In this document: piece after piece, positions 53,273 to 63,186 of the stretch
Layout: every line of letters begins with the position of its first letter
How positions within the stretch are numbered: position 1 is the first letter of the stretch
Assembly: GCF_030409635.1 (NCBI RefSeq)
Contig: NZ_JAUFQF010000004.1
Coordinates: 2,390,241 to 2,454,240 of the forward strand
Length of the DNA: 64,000 bases
Direction: 5' to 3'
Source of the DNA: Vibrio agarivorans
GTDB taxonomy: Bacteria; Pseudomonadota; Gammaproteobacteria; Enterobacterales; Vibrionaceae
Made by a program: the position numbers and the translations under genes
The notes under the pieces: model-generated
Databases searched by the model: none
Seen by the model: only the letters and a program-made list of their open reading frames with translations
What the model was told of the DNA's origin: nothing

Positions 53273-53818
53273 TTAACCTACTAAAGCAATGGGAGCATCC
53301 ATTATAGCGTGGTAGGTTTCTCCTATGCGGTCATGCATCACTTTGATAGGTTCACCAAAGGCTAAGGTCTTCCCTTCCCTCAAAGTAAAGCCTTCCAGGG
53401 CTACAGGTGCGATTAAGCAGACATTTTCGCCTACTTCTAGGATAATAAATAGGCCTTCACCTTGGTCATTGCTCAATGTCACAAGGTTGCCTTCATGCAG
53501 ACGACACGGTGTTCCCCTTCCTTCATGGAAAAACCAGCTCTTTGGTTGAACAGGTTTATGGAAACGTTTAGCGGCAACACAGTATAGCGCCAGTTCAGCT
53601 TGTCGAGGTTCAGTGAGGTCTAGGTGTGAAAGTGATTCTTTAAAAGTTTGATAATCGCTTGCATCATCGACACAAAAAACATTGGTGCCAACAGCACAAT
53701 CAACGAGAAGTTTGCGTGGAAGGTTGGTCTTGAACAGCATGTTGTCACCTAGATCAAGCATTAGGTGATTTTCTGTATCATCAAAATACCATGTCCAATT
53801 GTCTCTAGGTTTAAGCAT
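53273..53818 (-). CDS. zapC: Cell division protein ZapC
   Basis: ZapC binds FtsZ and promotes bundling of Z-ring filaments at mid-cell. The 181-residue protein has the family start with DNWTWYFDD (about 6-14), the MLDLGDNMLF and FCVDDA blocks, KSWFFHEG (about 92) and the C-terminal AFGEPIKVMHDR. Its place between pyrD and rlmKL is the same as in E. coli. It is a single gene with its own terminator and contains an FtsK-orienting motif pointing towards dif. Confidence 0.93.
   Translation of the reverse strand: MLKPRDNWTWYFDDTENHLMLDLGDNMLFKTNLPRKLLVDCAVGTNVFCVDDASDYQTFKESLSHLDLTEPRQAELALYCVAAKRFHKPVQPKSWFFHEGRGTPCRLHEGNLVTLSNDQGEGLFIILEVGENVCLIAPVALEGFTLREGKTLAFGEPIKVMHDRIGETYHAIMDAPIALVG
53372..53379 (-). 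other. FtsK-orienting motif (KOPS) candidate
   Basis: CCCTTCCC on the plus strand is GGGAAGGG on the minus strand. It points leftwards to dif, inside zapC. Confidence 0.5.
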
Positions 53819-53913
53819 GTGTCCTACTCTCTAATCTGTCCTAATTATCAAGTCACATGATGCTGCGTTAAATTTTCCATGTGCGCTGTAACGTAGTTTA
53901 TGAATGGATTGCA

Positions 53914-53948
53914 ATAAAAAAAGAGGAAATGATTTCTCATTTCCTCTT
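53914..53948 (-). terminator. Rho-independent terminator after pyrD
   Basis: AAGAGGAAATG and CATTTCCTCTT (53921-53948) form an 11-bp stem on the minus strand with a 6-nt loop, followed by TTTTT. It lies next to the matS site at 53981. Confidence 0.9.
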
Positions 53949-53980
53949 CTTCGACTCGGTAAAAATCAACTATTTAACTA

Positions 53981-53993
53981 GTGACGCCGTCAC
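53981..53993. other. matS site
   Basis: GTGACGCCGTCAC fits GTGACRNYGTCAC exactly. It is intergenic, between the pyrD stop and the pyrD terminator. Confidence 0.85.
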
Positions 53994-54015
53994 ACTAATT
54001 GATCACTTTATCCAT

Positions 54016-55026
54016 TTATAGATTTTTCACAATATCGCGCACTAGGCCCGGTCCGTGATAAATGAAACCAGAATAAACTTGTACCAATTCAGCACCGGCT
54101 GCCATTTTTTCTTTTGCAGCAACAACTGAATCTATGCCGCCGACACCGATGATAGGCAGCTGGCCTTTAAGTTCTGCATGAAGCTTACGAACAACCTCAG
54201 TACTGCGAGATTGAACTGGACGGCCACTTAAGCCCCCTGCTTCATTTGCGTGTTTCATTCCATCGACCAATGAACGATCTAATGTTGTGTTGGTTGCGAT
54301 CACGCCATCAATTTTATACTTTATCAAAGACTCACAAATTTGTTCAATCTCTTCATCGCTCAAATCTGGTGCAATCTTCAGTGCTAATGGTACGTACTTG
54401 CCATACTGCTCAGCCAACTCAGCTTGTTTCTCTTTCAACGCTGACAGAAGATCATCAAGTGCTTCGCCATATTGCAGAGTACGTAGCCCGGGCGTGTTTG
54501 GTGAGGAGATATTTGCAGCGATATAGCCCGCGTGTTCGTAAACCTTTTCCATACACACAAGGTAGTCTTCTGTACCCTTCTCAATAGGCGTATCTTTGTT
54601 TTTACCTATGTTGATACCAAGAACACAGTTGTAGTTTGCTTTCTTTACGTTCTCAACTAGATAATCAACCCCTTTGTTGTTGAAACCCATTCGGTTGATA
54701 ATGCCTTCCGCCTCTATAAGACGAAATAGTCGAGGTTTATCGTTGCCTGGTTGTGGACGTGGTGTCACAGTTCCGACTTCAACGAAACCAAAACCCATGG
54801 CATCAAATGCTTCAATACACTCGCCATTTTTATCAAGACCCGCAGCGAGACCTACAGGGTTTGGAAATGTGATTCCCATGCACTCTACTGGACGATGCGG
54901 AAGTTTTTGACGATAGAAAAGATCAAGTGGTGTGCCTGTAAAACGCTTAAAGTTGTCGATCGCGAGATCATGCGCCTTTTCAGGATCAAGTTGGAAAATG
55001 CCAGTTCTGGCAAGACGGTAAAGCAT
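54016..55026 (-). CDS. pyrD: Dihydroorotate dehydrogenase (quinone), class 2
   Basis: PyrD oxidises dihydroorotate to orotate in pyrimidine synthesis and passes electrons to membrane quinone. The 336-residue protein has the class 2 N-terminal amphipathic helices ([20 protein letters not shown]). FMN-binding blocks are [16 protein letters not shown] (about 54-69) and IGVGGI (about 295). The catalytic-loop segment is [11 protein letters not shown] (about 172-182) with the base Ser. It is 45 nt downstream of the glutamate dehydrogenase gene but a terminator lies between them. Confidence 0.96.
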   Translation of the reverse strand: MLYRLARTGIFQLDPEKAHDLAIDNFKRFTGTPLDLFYRQKLPHRPVECMGITFPNPVGLAAGLDKNGECIEAFDAMGFGFVEVGTVTPRPQPGNDKPRLFRLIEAEGIINRMGFNNKGVDYLVENVKKANYNCVLGINIGKNKDTPIEKGTEDYLVCMEKVYEHAGYIAANISSPNTPGLRTLQYGEALDDLLSALKEKQAELAEQYGKYVPLALKIAPDLSDEEIEQICESLIKYKIDGVIATNTTLDRSLVDGMKHANEAGGLSGRPVQSRSTEVVRKLHAELKGQLPIIGVGGIDSVVAAKEKMAAGAELVQVYSGFIYHGPGLVRDIVKNL

Positions 55027-55039
55027 TGTGCCTCCGAAT

Positions 55040-55063
55040 AAAAAGCCCCGTGGTAAACGGGGC
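55040..55063 (-). terminator. Rho-independent terminator between gdhB and pyrD
   Basis: GCCCCGT and ACGGGGC (55045-55063) pair around a 5-nt loop and are followed on the minus strand by TTTTTA. It ends the glutamate dehydrogenase transcript 13 nt before the pyrD start codon, so pyrD needs its own promoter upstream inside the dehydrogenase gene or depends on read-through. Confidence 0.85.
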
Positions 55064-55071
55064 GTTATTAT

Positions 55072-58000
55072 TTACTCATTTGATGAACAATTCAAATTTA
55101 ATAGCATTAATTCTCGCAATGCGACGGAAAACTTTGCAAATTCATGCACTGAACCGACTTTGAACTCATTCAAGATACTGTTCCAGCGGTGGAGTGGTTG
55201 TTGGTTGGTCGCAATCCATTCATCGAGTTTCGAAAGCACATCCCCTTCACTGCAGCCACAGCCCAGCACTTGTCGCGTTAATTGGCGTTGCTGCCAGTCT
55301 AAGTCTTCCCTAAACGCGGCGCGAGCTAGAGCTTGCCAGTTGTTGTCGACGGCTTGTCCGTTAATTTGCTTCAAGAACCAGTGAAGTGATAGCTGATCAC
55401 CCAAATTAAAGTAAAGCTTGGCGGTATCTTCGACAGAAGTGCTCATTTCTCGAGATACTGTTGATATATCCAGCACTGAGTAGAGACTAGACAATCTCGA
55501 TACAAAATTCGCTAATGTATGGTCGATGCCTTGATCTATCCATGATTGAGCAAGCTCATTGTGCTCCTCTACTTCACTGTTAACCAGCGTTTCATCAAGC
55601 ACAGATACGACGGTATTGGCATCTGCTTTATAGCGCTCGACCACTTGATTAACGTTAATCGAGCCATGGTGAGTGCGAAGCAACCAACGTGATAGGCGAC
55701 GAATGCTTCTTCTCACCACCACAATCATTTCATATTGCACGTTTGAAGGTGCGATATTGTCATGTTGGCGAATTTGTTGGTAGACGCCACTCAGTTCAAA
55801 TATTTCTCGTGCTGCGGTGTACGCATTTGTGACGTCGATGACCGTTGAGCCTGTTTCTTCTTGAAGTCGGGTGACAAAGTTACAGCCCATTTCATTCACC
55901 ATTTGATTGGCGAGAGCGGTCGCGATAATCTCAGCTTTCAAAGGATGACTATCCATGGCTGAAATGTAGTTACGGCGTAACTCTGTTGGGAAGTATTGAA
56001 CTAGCTGCTGTTTGTGGAATGGGTCGTTGGATATGGCTTCATCCACCAGCTGCTCTTTGAGAATCATTTTTGCGTAGGCAACAAGTACAGAAAGCTCTGG
56101 TCTTGTGAGCGATGAACCTAATTTTTCACGTTCACTCAATGTTTCGTCATCAGGAATGTACTCGAGTTGTCGATCAAGGTGCCCTGCTTTTTCGATTGTA
56201 TGAATAAAGCGAACAAGCTCTTTCATCGCCGCAACACCTTGGTGTTGCGCCACAGAAATCGCTTCCGATTGGTGATAAGCATCATCAAGAACAATCTCGC
56301 CTACTTCATCTTCCATCGACTCGAGAATCGTGTTGCGTTGTTTAACGGTCATGTCTCCAGATGTCACTACGCTATTAAGGAAAATCTTAATGTTGACCTC
56401 GTTATCTGAACAGTCCACCCCTCCTACGTTATCAACGAAATCAGTGTTCACTCGGCCGCCATTCAGTGCAAACTCAATTCGGCCCAATTGGGTTAACCCT
56501 AGGTTACCCCCTTCACCAACAATTTTTGCTCTCAATTCCGAACCATTGATACGTAGTGCATCATTGGCTCTATCCCCTACATCTGAATGACTCTCTTTAT
56601 CCGATTTGATGTAAGTCCCGATCCCGCCGTTCCACAAAAGATCGACGCGCATCTTCAAAATAAGCTTAATAAGATCGTTTGGAGCAATTGTTGCTACGTT
56701 TGTATCCAACATTTCCTGAATTTCTGGCGTCAACGTAATCGATTTTGATCGACGAGAGAAGATGCCACCACCTTGTGAGATCAATGAGTGATCATAATCC
56801 TCCCAGCTTGAGCGTGGGAGATCAAACAGACGTTTACGCTCCTCCCAACTGCGGCTTGAATCAGGGTTTGGATCAATAAAAATGTGCATATGGTTAAAAG
56901 CGGCGAGCAAGCGAGTATGTTTAGACAACAACATACCGTTACCAAACACATCACCAGCCATATCTCCAATACCAGCAGCGGTAAAATCCGTTGTCTGGCA
57001 ATCAACACCAAGTTCTCTGAAATGACGTTTTACCGACTCCCACCCCCCTTTTGCAGTAATACCCATCGCCTTATGGTCATAACCATTAGAGCCACCTGAC
57101 GCAAAGGCATCCCCTAACCAGAAGTTATACTCATCAGAGACTGAGTTTGCTAGATCAGAGAATGTGGCAGTGCCTTTATCGGCAGCAACAACCAAGTACG
57201 GATCATCTTCATCATGACGAACCACATTGGCTGGTGGGACCAGCTCTCCGTCAATAATGTTGTCTGAAACATCTAACAAGGCACGAATGAAACGCTTATA
57301 ACAGTGTTGTCCTTCTGCAAAAATCTCATCGCGGCTATTCAAACTTGGCTGACGCTTACAAACAAAACCTCCTTTGGCACCCACCGGGACAATAACGGTA
57401 TTTTTGACTTGTTGCGCTTTAACGAGACCAAGCACTTCAGTACGGAAATCCTCCTGGCGATCAGACCAGCGTAAACCGCCGCGAGCGACTTTACCGCCAC
57501 GCAAGTGGACCCCTTCAACATCAGGTGCATAAACAAATATCTCAAAAGCAGGCACGGGTTGTGGGATTTCTGGAATCAAAATCGGTTGCATCTTGAGTGA
57601 CAGCCAAGGTTTCGGTTGGCCAAACTCATCAACTTGATAATAGTTGGTACGCAATGTAGCAACAATCATATCCATATATCTGCGTACGATACGATCGTCA
57701 TCAAGGCTTTCTACTTGATCCAGTAGCTCGGTGATTTTTGCAAGTGTAGTATGTTGTTCAGAAGCGTTAACGCTGACTTTAGGATCAAATCGATTTTCGA
57801 ACAGTTCCACCAGCGCTTTTGCAAGATCGGGATGATTGTTAAGCGTATCTTCAATGTAGCTCTGGCTAAATGGGAATCCGACTTGACGCATATAGCGAGC
57901 GTAGGCTCGAAGAATAGAGGTTTCTCGACCAGTTAGTGAAGCACCAAGAACAAGTCGGTTGAATCCATCATTTTCTAAATCACCCGACCAAATTGAAGCA

Positions 58001-59904
58001 AAAGCATGTTGAAAACGATCGCGCGCCTCTCGAAGATCAACACCACCGCCACCTTTATGTAGCATTGAGAAATCAAGGATCCAAAACGTCTGGCCATCTT
58101 TGCGATTGATCTCATAAGGCGATTCACCGATCACGCGAAGACCAAGATTTTCAAGCATCGGCATCACATCTGAAAGATGGATGGGCTCATTACGATGATA
58201 CAGTTTAAGGCGAACAGCATCTGAATCGACCGCCAACTCTTGAGGGCGATAGAACAGCATACCGAGTTTATGTTCGTCGCTGAGTTTTTCTAGTCGCTCA
58301 ATATCTGAAACCGCAGCAGCCGGAAGAACATCCTCTTTATATGAGCGTGGGAACGCATAATTGTACTGCTTAGACAGTGGCACCCCTTTACTCTCACCAA
58401 AGTTGGCGATAATGGTAGATGATAGACGATCGTCCCAAGTTGAGGATGCTTCCATTAAGTTCTGCTCTACTAATTTGACATCAACATCGATGTTATTGTT
58501 ATCAACACGCACAATGTAATGTGTGCGCGCAAGCGGGCTTTCTGAAAAGAAGGTTGTAAAGTCGACTTCTTGATCGGAGCCAAAGTACTGTTTCAGTATG
58601 CGTTGTGTTTGACGGCGTAGCTCAGTGTTGTAACGCTCTTTCGTCACGTAAACCATACAGCTAAAGAATCGGCCGAATGGGTCTCGACGCACAAACAGTC
58701 TAAGAAGATCCCTATCCTGCATTTGTACGACGCCCATGCCCATTTCACGTAGCTCTTTCTCTTTCGCTTGCAGTAATTCGTCACGTGGGAAGTTTTCTAG
58801 AATATTGTTTAGCGCTTTGTAAGCATAAGAGCCGTGCATGTATCCGCTTTGCTCAAGAATACGCTGAACTTTTTGGCTAATAAGCGGAATGGTTTGCACA
58901 CTTTGGTTGTAAACAGCCGATGTATACAGGCCTGTGAAGCGATGCTCTCCTATCACCTTGCCCTTCTCATCAATCTTCTTGATACCGATATAGTCTGTAT
59001 AGGCTGGGCGATGAATTCTTGATTGAATATTGCCTTTGGTCAGAATAAGAAGATAAGGCTTTTGCGCTTCGAGTCGCGCGGAGTCAGGAAATTCAGAAAG
59101 GGAGACAGTACGAACCTTATCGGCTTGAGAAAACAGACCAAGTCCTGCATCACTATTAGGTCTAAGCTCTATCTCATCGCCATCGGTAACCAAGTCATAC
59201 TCTTTGTAGCCCATAAAGGTAAAATTGTGATCATCTAACCAGCGTAAGAACTGGATCGTCTCATCATAACGGGCAGCCTCAATAAACCCTGCCTCTTTTT
59301 GTGATTCAAGCTCTTGAGTGACCTCTTTAAGCTTGTCTGACATTGACTGCCAATCTCTTACCACAAGGTTGGTATCGTTAAGCACTAACAACAACTCTTG
59401 TTTAAGCTGAGCCATTTCTTCATCAGAGGTGAGCCGGTCAACCTCAATATGGAACAGTGACGCGAGATCACCTTGCGTCTGATTGATGCTGATAACATTG
59501 TCATCATCACGTTCAACTCGGGTTGGGCCATGAAGCATTAAATGCGCCGTTAGGCCAAGTCTTGAAAGCGCCATTTTTATTGAGTCAACAAGAAACGGGC
59601 TATCTGCCACCACAATCTCGACAATGGTATGGGTCGACTGCCAACCACGACGGCTCACTGTTGGATTAAACACCCGCACTGACACATCATCAGCACGCTT
59701 CTCTCCGAGGTGATGCCAAAGACTCAGTACGGCACCGTAAAGGTCCGACTCATTACGGTTAATCAGGTCATCATGTGAGACATTGCTAAACAAATGTTCG
59801 GCGAGTTGGGTAACAAGAGGGGTGTCACTGGCAGGCAGTTTATCGTGAATAAGCTGAATAACTTTCTCTAGGAGTACGGGGACGATGGTTTCTCGTTCTG
59901 ACAT
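55072..59904 (-). CDS. gdhB: NAD-specific glutamate dehydrogenase, large 180-kDa type
   Basis: This very large cytosolic enzyme converts glutamate to 2-oxoglutarate and ammonia with NAD. It has 1610 residues from the ATG at 59904, which has GGAG upstream; an in-frame start five codons earlier is less likely. The N-terminal 700 residues form the regulatory ACT-like region. The catalytic core (about 780-1230) has GGLRWSDRQEDFRTEVLGL, the substrate-binding Lys in VPVGAKGGFV, and the Rossmann part with GDMAGDVFGNGML. A long helical C-terminal domain follows. The length matches the family (about 1600 residues). Confidence 0.96.
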   Translation of the reverse strand: MSERETIVPVLLEKVIQLIHDKLPASDTPLVTQLAEHLFSNVSHDDLINRNESDLYGAVLSLWHHLGEKRADDVSVRVFNPTVSRRGWQSTHTIVEIVVADSPFLVDSIKMALSRLGLTAHLMLHGPTRVERDDDNVISINQTQGDLASLFHIEVDRLTSDEEMAQLKQELLLVLNDTNLVVRDWQSMSDKLKEVTQELESQKEAGFIEAARYDETIQFLRWLDDHNFTFMGYKEYDLVTDGDEIELRPNSDAGLGLFSQADKVRTVSLSEFPDSARLEAQKPYLLILTKGNIQSRIHRPAYTDYIGIKKIDEKGKVIGEHRFTGLYTSAVYNQSVQTIPLISQKVQRILEQSGYMHGSYAYKALNNILENFPRDELLQAKEKELREMGMGVVQMQDRDLLRLFVRRDPFGRFFSCMVYVTKERYNTELRRQTQRILKQYFGSDQEVDFTTFFSESPLARTHYIVRVDNNNIDVDVKLVEQNLMEASSTWDDRLSSTIIANFGESKGVPLSKQYNYAFPRSYKEDVLPAAAVSDIERLEKLSDEHKLGMLFYRPQELAVDSDAVRLKLYHRNEPIHLSDVMPMLENLGLRVIGESPYEINRKDGQTFWILDFSMLHKGGGGVDLREARDRFQHAFASIWSGDLENDGFNRLVLGASLTGRETSILRAYARYMRQVGFPFSQSYIEDTLNNHPDLAKALVELFENRFDPKVSVNASEQHTTLAKITELLDQVESLDDDRIVRRYMDMIVATLRTNYYQVDEFGQPKPWLSLKMQPILIPEIPQPVPAFEIFVYAPDVEGVHLRGGKVARGGLRWSDRQEDFRTEVLGLVKAQQVKNTVIVPVGAKGGFVCKRQPSLNSRDEIFAEGQHCYKRFIRALLDVSDNIIDGELVPPANVVRHDEDDPYLVVAADKGTATFSDLANSVSDEYNFWLGDAFASGGSNGYDHKAMGITAKGGWESVKRHFRELGVDCQTTDFTAAGIGDMAGDVFGNGMLLSKHTRLLAAFNHMHIFIDPNPDSSRSWEERKRLFDLPRSSWEDYDHSLISQGGGIFSRRSKSITLTPEIQEMLDTNVATIAPNDLIKLILKMRVDLLWNGGIGTYIKSDKESHSDVGDRANDALRINGSELRAKIVGEGGNLGLTQLGRIEFALNGGRVNTDFVDNVGGVDCSDNEVNIKIFLNSVVTSGDMTVKQRNTILESMEDEVGEIVLDDAYHQSEAISVAQHQGVAAMKELVRFIHTIEKAGHLDRQLEYIPDDETLSEREKLGSSLTRPELSVLVAYAKMILKEQLVDEAISNDPFHKQQLVQYFPTELRRNYISAMDSHPLKAEIIATALANQMVNEMGCNFVTRLQEETGSTVIDVTNAYTAAREIFELSGVYQQIRQHDNIAPSNVQYEMIVVVRRSIRRLSRWLLRTHHGSINVNQVVERYKADANTVVSVLDETLVNSEVEEHNELAQSWIDQGIDHTLANFVSRLSSLYSVLDISTVSREMSTSVEDTAKLYFNLGDQLSLHWFLKQINGQAVDNNWQALARAAFREDLDWQQRQLTRQVLGCGCSEGDVLSKLDEWIATNQQPLHRWNSILNEFKVGSVHEFAKFSVALRELMLLNLNCSSNE

Positions 59905-60086
59905 AAGAACACTCCACACATATTGTTTTTATTAGGATTTGGTATAAGCATAGTGTCTATACCTTTTAATGATGGAGTTATTGTAAAAGTAATGCTTGAA
60001 CAAAGTAACAAATTAGTAACGCGAATTTAGTGCAATGTTCAATAATGTGATTGAGATTTAATTTCATTCACTAGTAACTATCTTAT

Positions 60087-60305
60087 CTATAGACGTTCTA
60101 ACTTAATAAACTTGTTATTTTGGTCAGTAATTAGGCGAAACTGCCCTTTTACCCCAATTTGTGTGAGAAAGGGACGAAAGCGAGATGCGGGTAACTGTAT
60201 GCGCATTCCGGTCGACGTACTGACTACTACGTTGCTCGCTGTGCCTGAATAATGCTGAAGAAAAGATTGATAGCTGATGTTTAAGTTAAAGTAGTATTGG
60301 TTCAT
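60087..60305 (-). CDS. DUF2835 family protein
   Basis: This 72-residue beta-rich protein of the DUF2835 family is common in gammaproteobacteria beside pepN or glutamate dehydrogenase genes. The core is YYFNLNISYQSFLQHYSG...V.V....G.RIQLPASRFRPFL..IG..G.F. Its function is unknown and no catalytic residues are evident. It lies 89 nt after pepN on the same strand. Confidence 0.8.
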   Translation of the reverse strand: MNQYYFNLNISYQSFLQHYSGTASNVVVSTSTGMRIQLPASRFRPFLTQIGVKGQFRLITDQNNKFIKLERL

Positions 60306-60359
60306 AACAAAAAGAGCGCATGTAATGAATTGAAAGCGAGTTAGCTAAGAGAGCGTTAG

Positions 60360-60389
60360 AAACAGGACGACGAAAACGCCGCCCTGTTT
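60360..60389. terminator. Hairpin after pepN
   Basis: A 13-bp stem with two G-U pairs on the minus-strand RNA and a 4-nt loop spans 60360-60389, 6 nt after the pepN stop. There is no T-run, so it may protect the 3' end or act as a weak terminator before DUF2835. Confidence 0.5.
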
Positions 60390-60394
60390 AGCGA

Positions 60395-63007
60395 TTATGA
60401 TTCGAGAGCTTTATTCACTTTCTCGAACAGGTCTTTCGCTAGATTATCCATCGATTTCAGTGCTTCAAGCTGCGCTTTGATCTGAGCTTGACGCGCTTCA
60501 TCATAAAGACGGAATTTTAACAGTGGGTCAATGAGACGTGACGCCACTTGTGGGTTGCTTTCGTTGAGCTGACGAAGAATCTCCCCGGCAAAACCATAGC
60601 CTTCTCCAGTCGTTGCGTGGAATTGAACTGGGTTATTGTTTAAGAATGCCCCGATCAGGCTACGAATACGGTTCGGGTTTTTTAGGCTAAACGCTTCATG
60701 ACTCATGCTCTCTCGAATAACTGACAACGCATTGCTTGCAGGGTTTGTCCCTTGCAACATGAACCATTTATCCATCACCAAGCCATCATGTTTCCACTTG
60801 TCACTGTAGTCTGACATTAAGGTTTCACGACAAGCAAGCTGTGCACTGTTAGCAGCAGACATTGCCGCAATGGTATCAGTCATGTTGTTTGAGGAATAGT
60901 ATTGCTTTTCAACTAGAGTATTCCCTTGTTCGGTATAAGCAAGATAGCCCAGACACACATTGCGCAATGAGCGTTGACCAATCTCAGCATGCTCAATCGA
61001 GTAAGCTTGTTGCGTTAACGCAAAATAGGTTGCTGATAGTTCGTCAGTCAACTCGTTAGCGATAACCTGCTTAATCGATTTGAGTACTTTGGCGATACCG
61101 TCGACATCGACACGCTTGTACCAGCCCGATACCTCGTTGTGAGATGGGAAAGTCAGCATTTCAGCAATAAACGCTGGCTCTAATGTGTTATCGAGCAATA
61201 CACCTCTAAACGCATCCACGACCTCTGTTGGCAATTCCACAACCGCATTGGTATCAGCAACAAATGACTTGATGTATTTAGCAAGTAGCATCTGACCTGC
61301 ATCCCAACGAGCAAAGTCATTGGTGGCATGACGCATCAGGAAAATAAGCTCTTCATCACTGTAAGCATAATTTAGCTTCACTGGCGCAGAAAACTCACGC
61401 AGAAGCGATGGCACGGGTGCACTCTCTATCCCCTCAAAGACGAAAGTTTGCTCAGGTTGAGTCACATCAAGCACGTTTGAGTTGATTTTCCCATCAATAA
61501 TGAGAGAATACGCTTCACCTGTATATTTATACAGTTCTATGTCGAATGGGATATGCAGTGCTTGTTTCTCTTTCTGTTCATGTGTTGGTTCAGTACTCTG
61601 CACAACAGTAAGGGAGAAGGTTTGTTTATCAGCATCATAATGGCTAGTGACATCCAGCGTTGGTGTACCTGATTGGCTGTACCATAAGCGGAACTGTTTT
61701 AAGTCGACACCTGACGCATCTTCCATTGCAGCGACAAAGTTTTCACAAGTTGCTGCTGTGCCATCGTGACGCTCAAAATAGAGCTTCATTCCTTTTTGGA
61801 AACCCTCTTCACCGAGTAGCGTGTGCATCATACGGATGACTTCACTGCCTTTCTCATACACAGTCAAAGTATAGAAGTTGTTCATCTCGATCACTTTATC
61901 AGGACGAATCGGATGAGACATTGGGCTGGCATCTTCAGCAAACTGAGGCCCGCGAATAATGCGTACGTTGTTGATTCGGTTAACGGCGCGAGAGCCAAGA
62001 TCAGAAGAGAACTCTTGATCGCGGAATACGGTTAGACCTTCTTTCAAGCTCAACTGGAACCAATCCTGGCAAGTCACGCGGTTTCCTGTCCAGTTGTGGA
62101 AGTATTCATGACCGATGACCGCTTCAATGCCTAGATAATCAGTATCTGTTGCAGTTTGGTCGTTCGCTAGTACGTACTTGGAGTTAAAGACATTAAGTCC
62201 TTTATTCTCCATCGCTCCCATGTTGAAGAAATCTACAGCAACAATCATGTAAATATCGAGATCGTATTCAAGCCCGAAGCGTTCTTCATCCCATTTCATC
62301 GAGTTGATAAGAGAGGTCATTGCATGCGGTGCACGGTTTAGGTTGCCCTTGTCGACAAAAATCTCAAGCGCAACTTCTCTGCCTGAACGCGTGACATATT
62401 GATCCGTCAATACATCAAAATCCCCTGCCACTAATGCAAATAAGTAAGCCGGTTTTGGATGTGGGTCTTGCCACTTAACCCAGTGACGACCATTGTCTAA
62501 GTCACCAGAATCGATTCGGTTGCCGTTACTTAACAGATATGGATACGTATTTTTGTCGGCTTCTACTGTCGTCGTAAAGCGCGCCAGCACATCGGGACGG
62601 TCTTGATAGAATGTAATGCGACGGAAGCCTTCCGCTTCACATTGAGTACAAAACGCCCCACCCGACTTATAGAGTCCTTCTAATGCCGTATTGGCTTCAG
62701 GATCAATTTGAGTGACTATTTTCAGCTCAAACTCTGAAGGTAGTTGGTGAATTTTCAAGCCACCGTCCAAGAGTTCGTATTCAGACCAATCTTGTCCATT
62801 TACTTGCAGTGTTTGCAAGCCAAGTTGCTCGCCATCAAGCTCTACTGTGGTTGAATCTCTTAGCTGCTTAACTTGAGAAATTGCAGTCACGATCGTCGCG
62901 CTGTCATGCAATTCAAAATACAAGTCAATATCTGATGTAGTGTGACTAGGCGATTGGTAATCTTTGCGGTATTTGGCAACAGGTTGTGTAGTTGCTTGTT
63001 GAGTCAT
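60395..63007 (-). CDS. pepN: Aminopeptidase N
   Basis: This 870-residue cytosolic M1 metallopeptidase removes N-terminal residues from peptides. It has an N-terminal beta domain, the exopeptidase motif GAMEN (about residue 262) and the zinc site HEYFHNW (HExxH, about 298) with the third ligand Glu in LKEGLTVFRDQEF. A Tyr follows in the FYTLTVYEKG segment, and the long helical C-terminal domain completes it. The length equals E. coli PepN. It is preceded by a strong hairpin terminator of the upstream gene. Confidence 0.97.
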   Translation of the reverse strand: MTQQATTQPVAKYRKDYQSPSHTTSDIDLYFELHDSATIVTAISQVKQLRDSTTVELDGEQLGLQTLQVNGQDWSEYELLDGGLKIHQLPSEFELKIVTQIDPEANTALEGLYKSGGAFCTQCEAEGFRRITFYQDRPDVLARFTTTVEADKNTYPYLLSNGNRIDSGDLDNGRHWVKWQDPHPKPAYLFALVAGDFDVLTDQYVTRSGREVALEIFVDKGNLNRAPHAMTSLINSMKWDEERFGLEYDLDIYMIVAVDFFNMGAMENKGLNVFNSKYVLANDQTATDTDYLGIEAVIGHEYFHNWTGNRVTCQDWFQLSLKEGLTVFRDQEFSSDLGSRAVNRINNVRIIRGPQFAEDASPMSHPIRPDKVIEMNNFYTLTVYEKGSEVIRMMHTLLGEEGFQKGMKLYFERHDGTAATCENFVAAMEDASGVDLKQFRLWYSQSGTPTLDVTSHYDADKQTFSLTVVQSTEPTHEQKEKQALHIPFDIELYKYTGEAYSLIIDGKINSNVLDVTQPEQTFVFEGIESAPVPSLLREFSAPVKLNYAYSDEELIFLMRHATNDFARWDAGQMLLAKYIKSFVADTNAVVELPTEVVDAFRGVLLDNTLEPAFIAEMLTFPSHNEVSGWYKRVDVDGIAKVLKSIKQVIANELTDELSATYFALTQQAYSIEHAEIGQRSLRNVCLGYLAYTEQGNTLVEKQYYSSNNMTDTIAAMSAANSAQLACRETLMSDYSDKWKHDGLVMDKWFMLQGTNPASNALSVIRESMSHEAFSLKNPNRIRSLIGAFLNNNPVQFHATTGEGYGFAGEILRQLNESNPQVASRLIDPLLKFRLYDEARQAQIKAQLEALKSMDNLAKDLFEKVNKALES

Positions 63008-63051
63008 TGTCTCATCCCTCTCGACAACATATCTAACTGGTTGTGGGACAT

Positions 63052-63095
63052 AAAAAAACGTTATGCCCTGAACTCGTGTTCAAACGCATAACGTT
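63052..63095 (-). terminator. Rho-independent terminator after the 225-aa secreted protein gene
   Basis: AACGTTATGC and GCATAACGTT (63057-63066 and 63086-63095) form a 10-bp stem with a second small hairpin inside, followed on the minus strand by TTTTTTT. It isolates pepN from the upstream gene. Confidence 0.88.
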
Positions 63096-63186
63096 ACTCG
63101 GTATTTGATGAAATTGCGAGGCGTTTTTATTTGACTTCAAATAGAACGCTTGTATATGTTGCTATCTTGTAAAAACACGGTGTATA

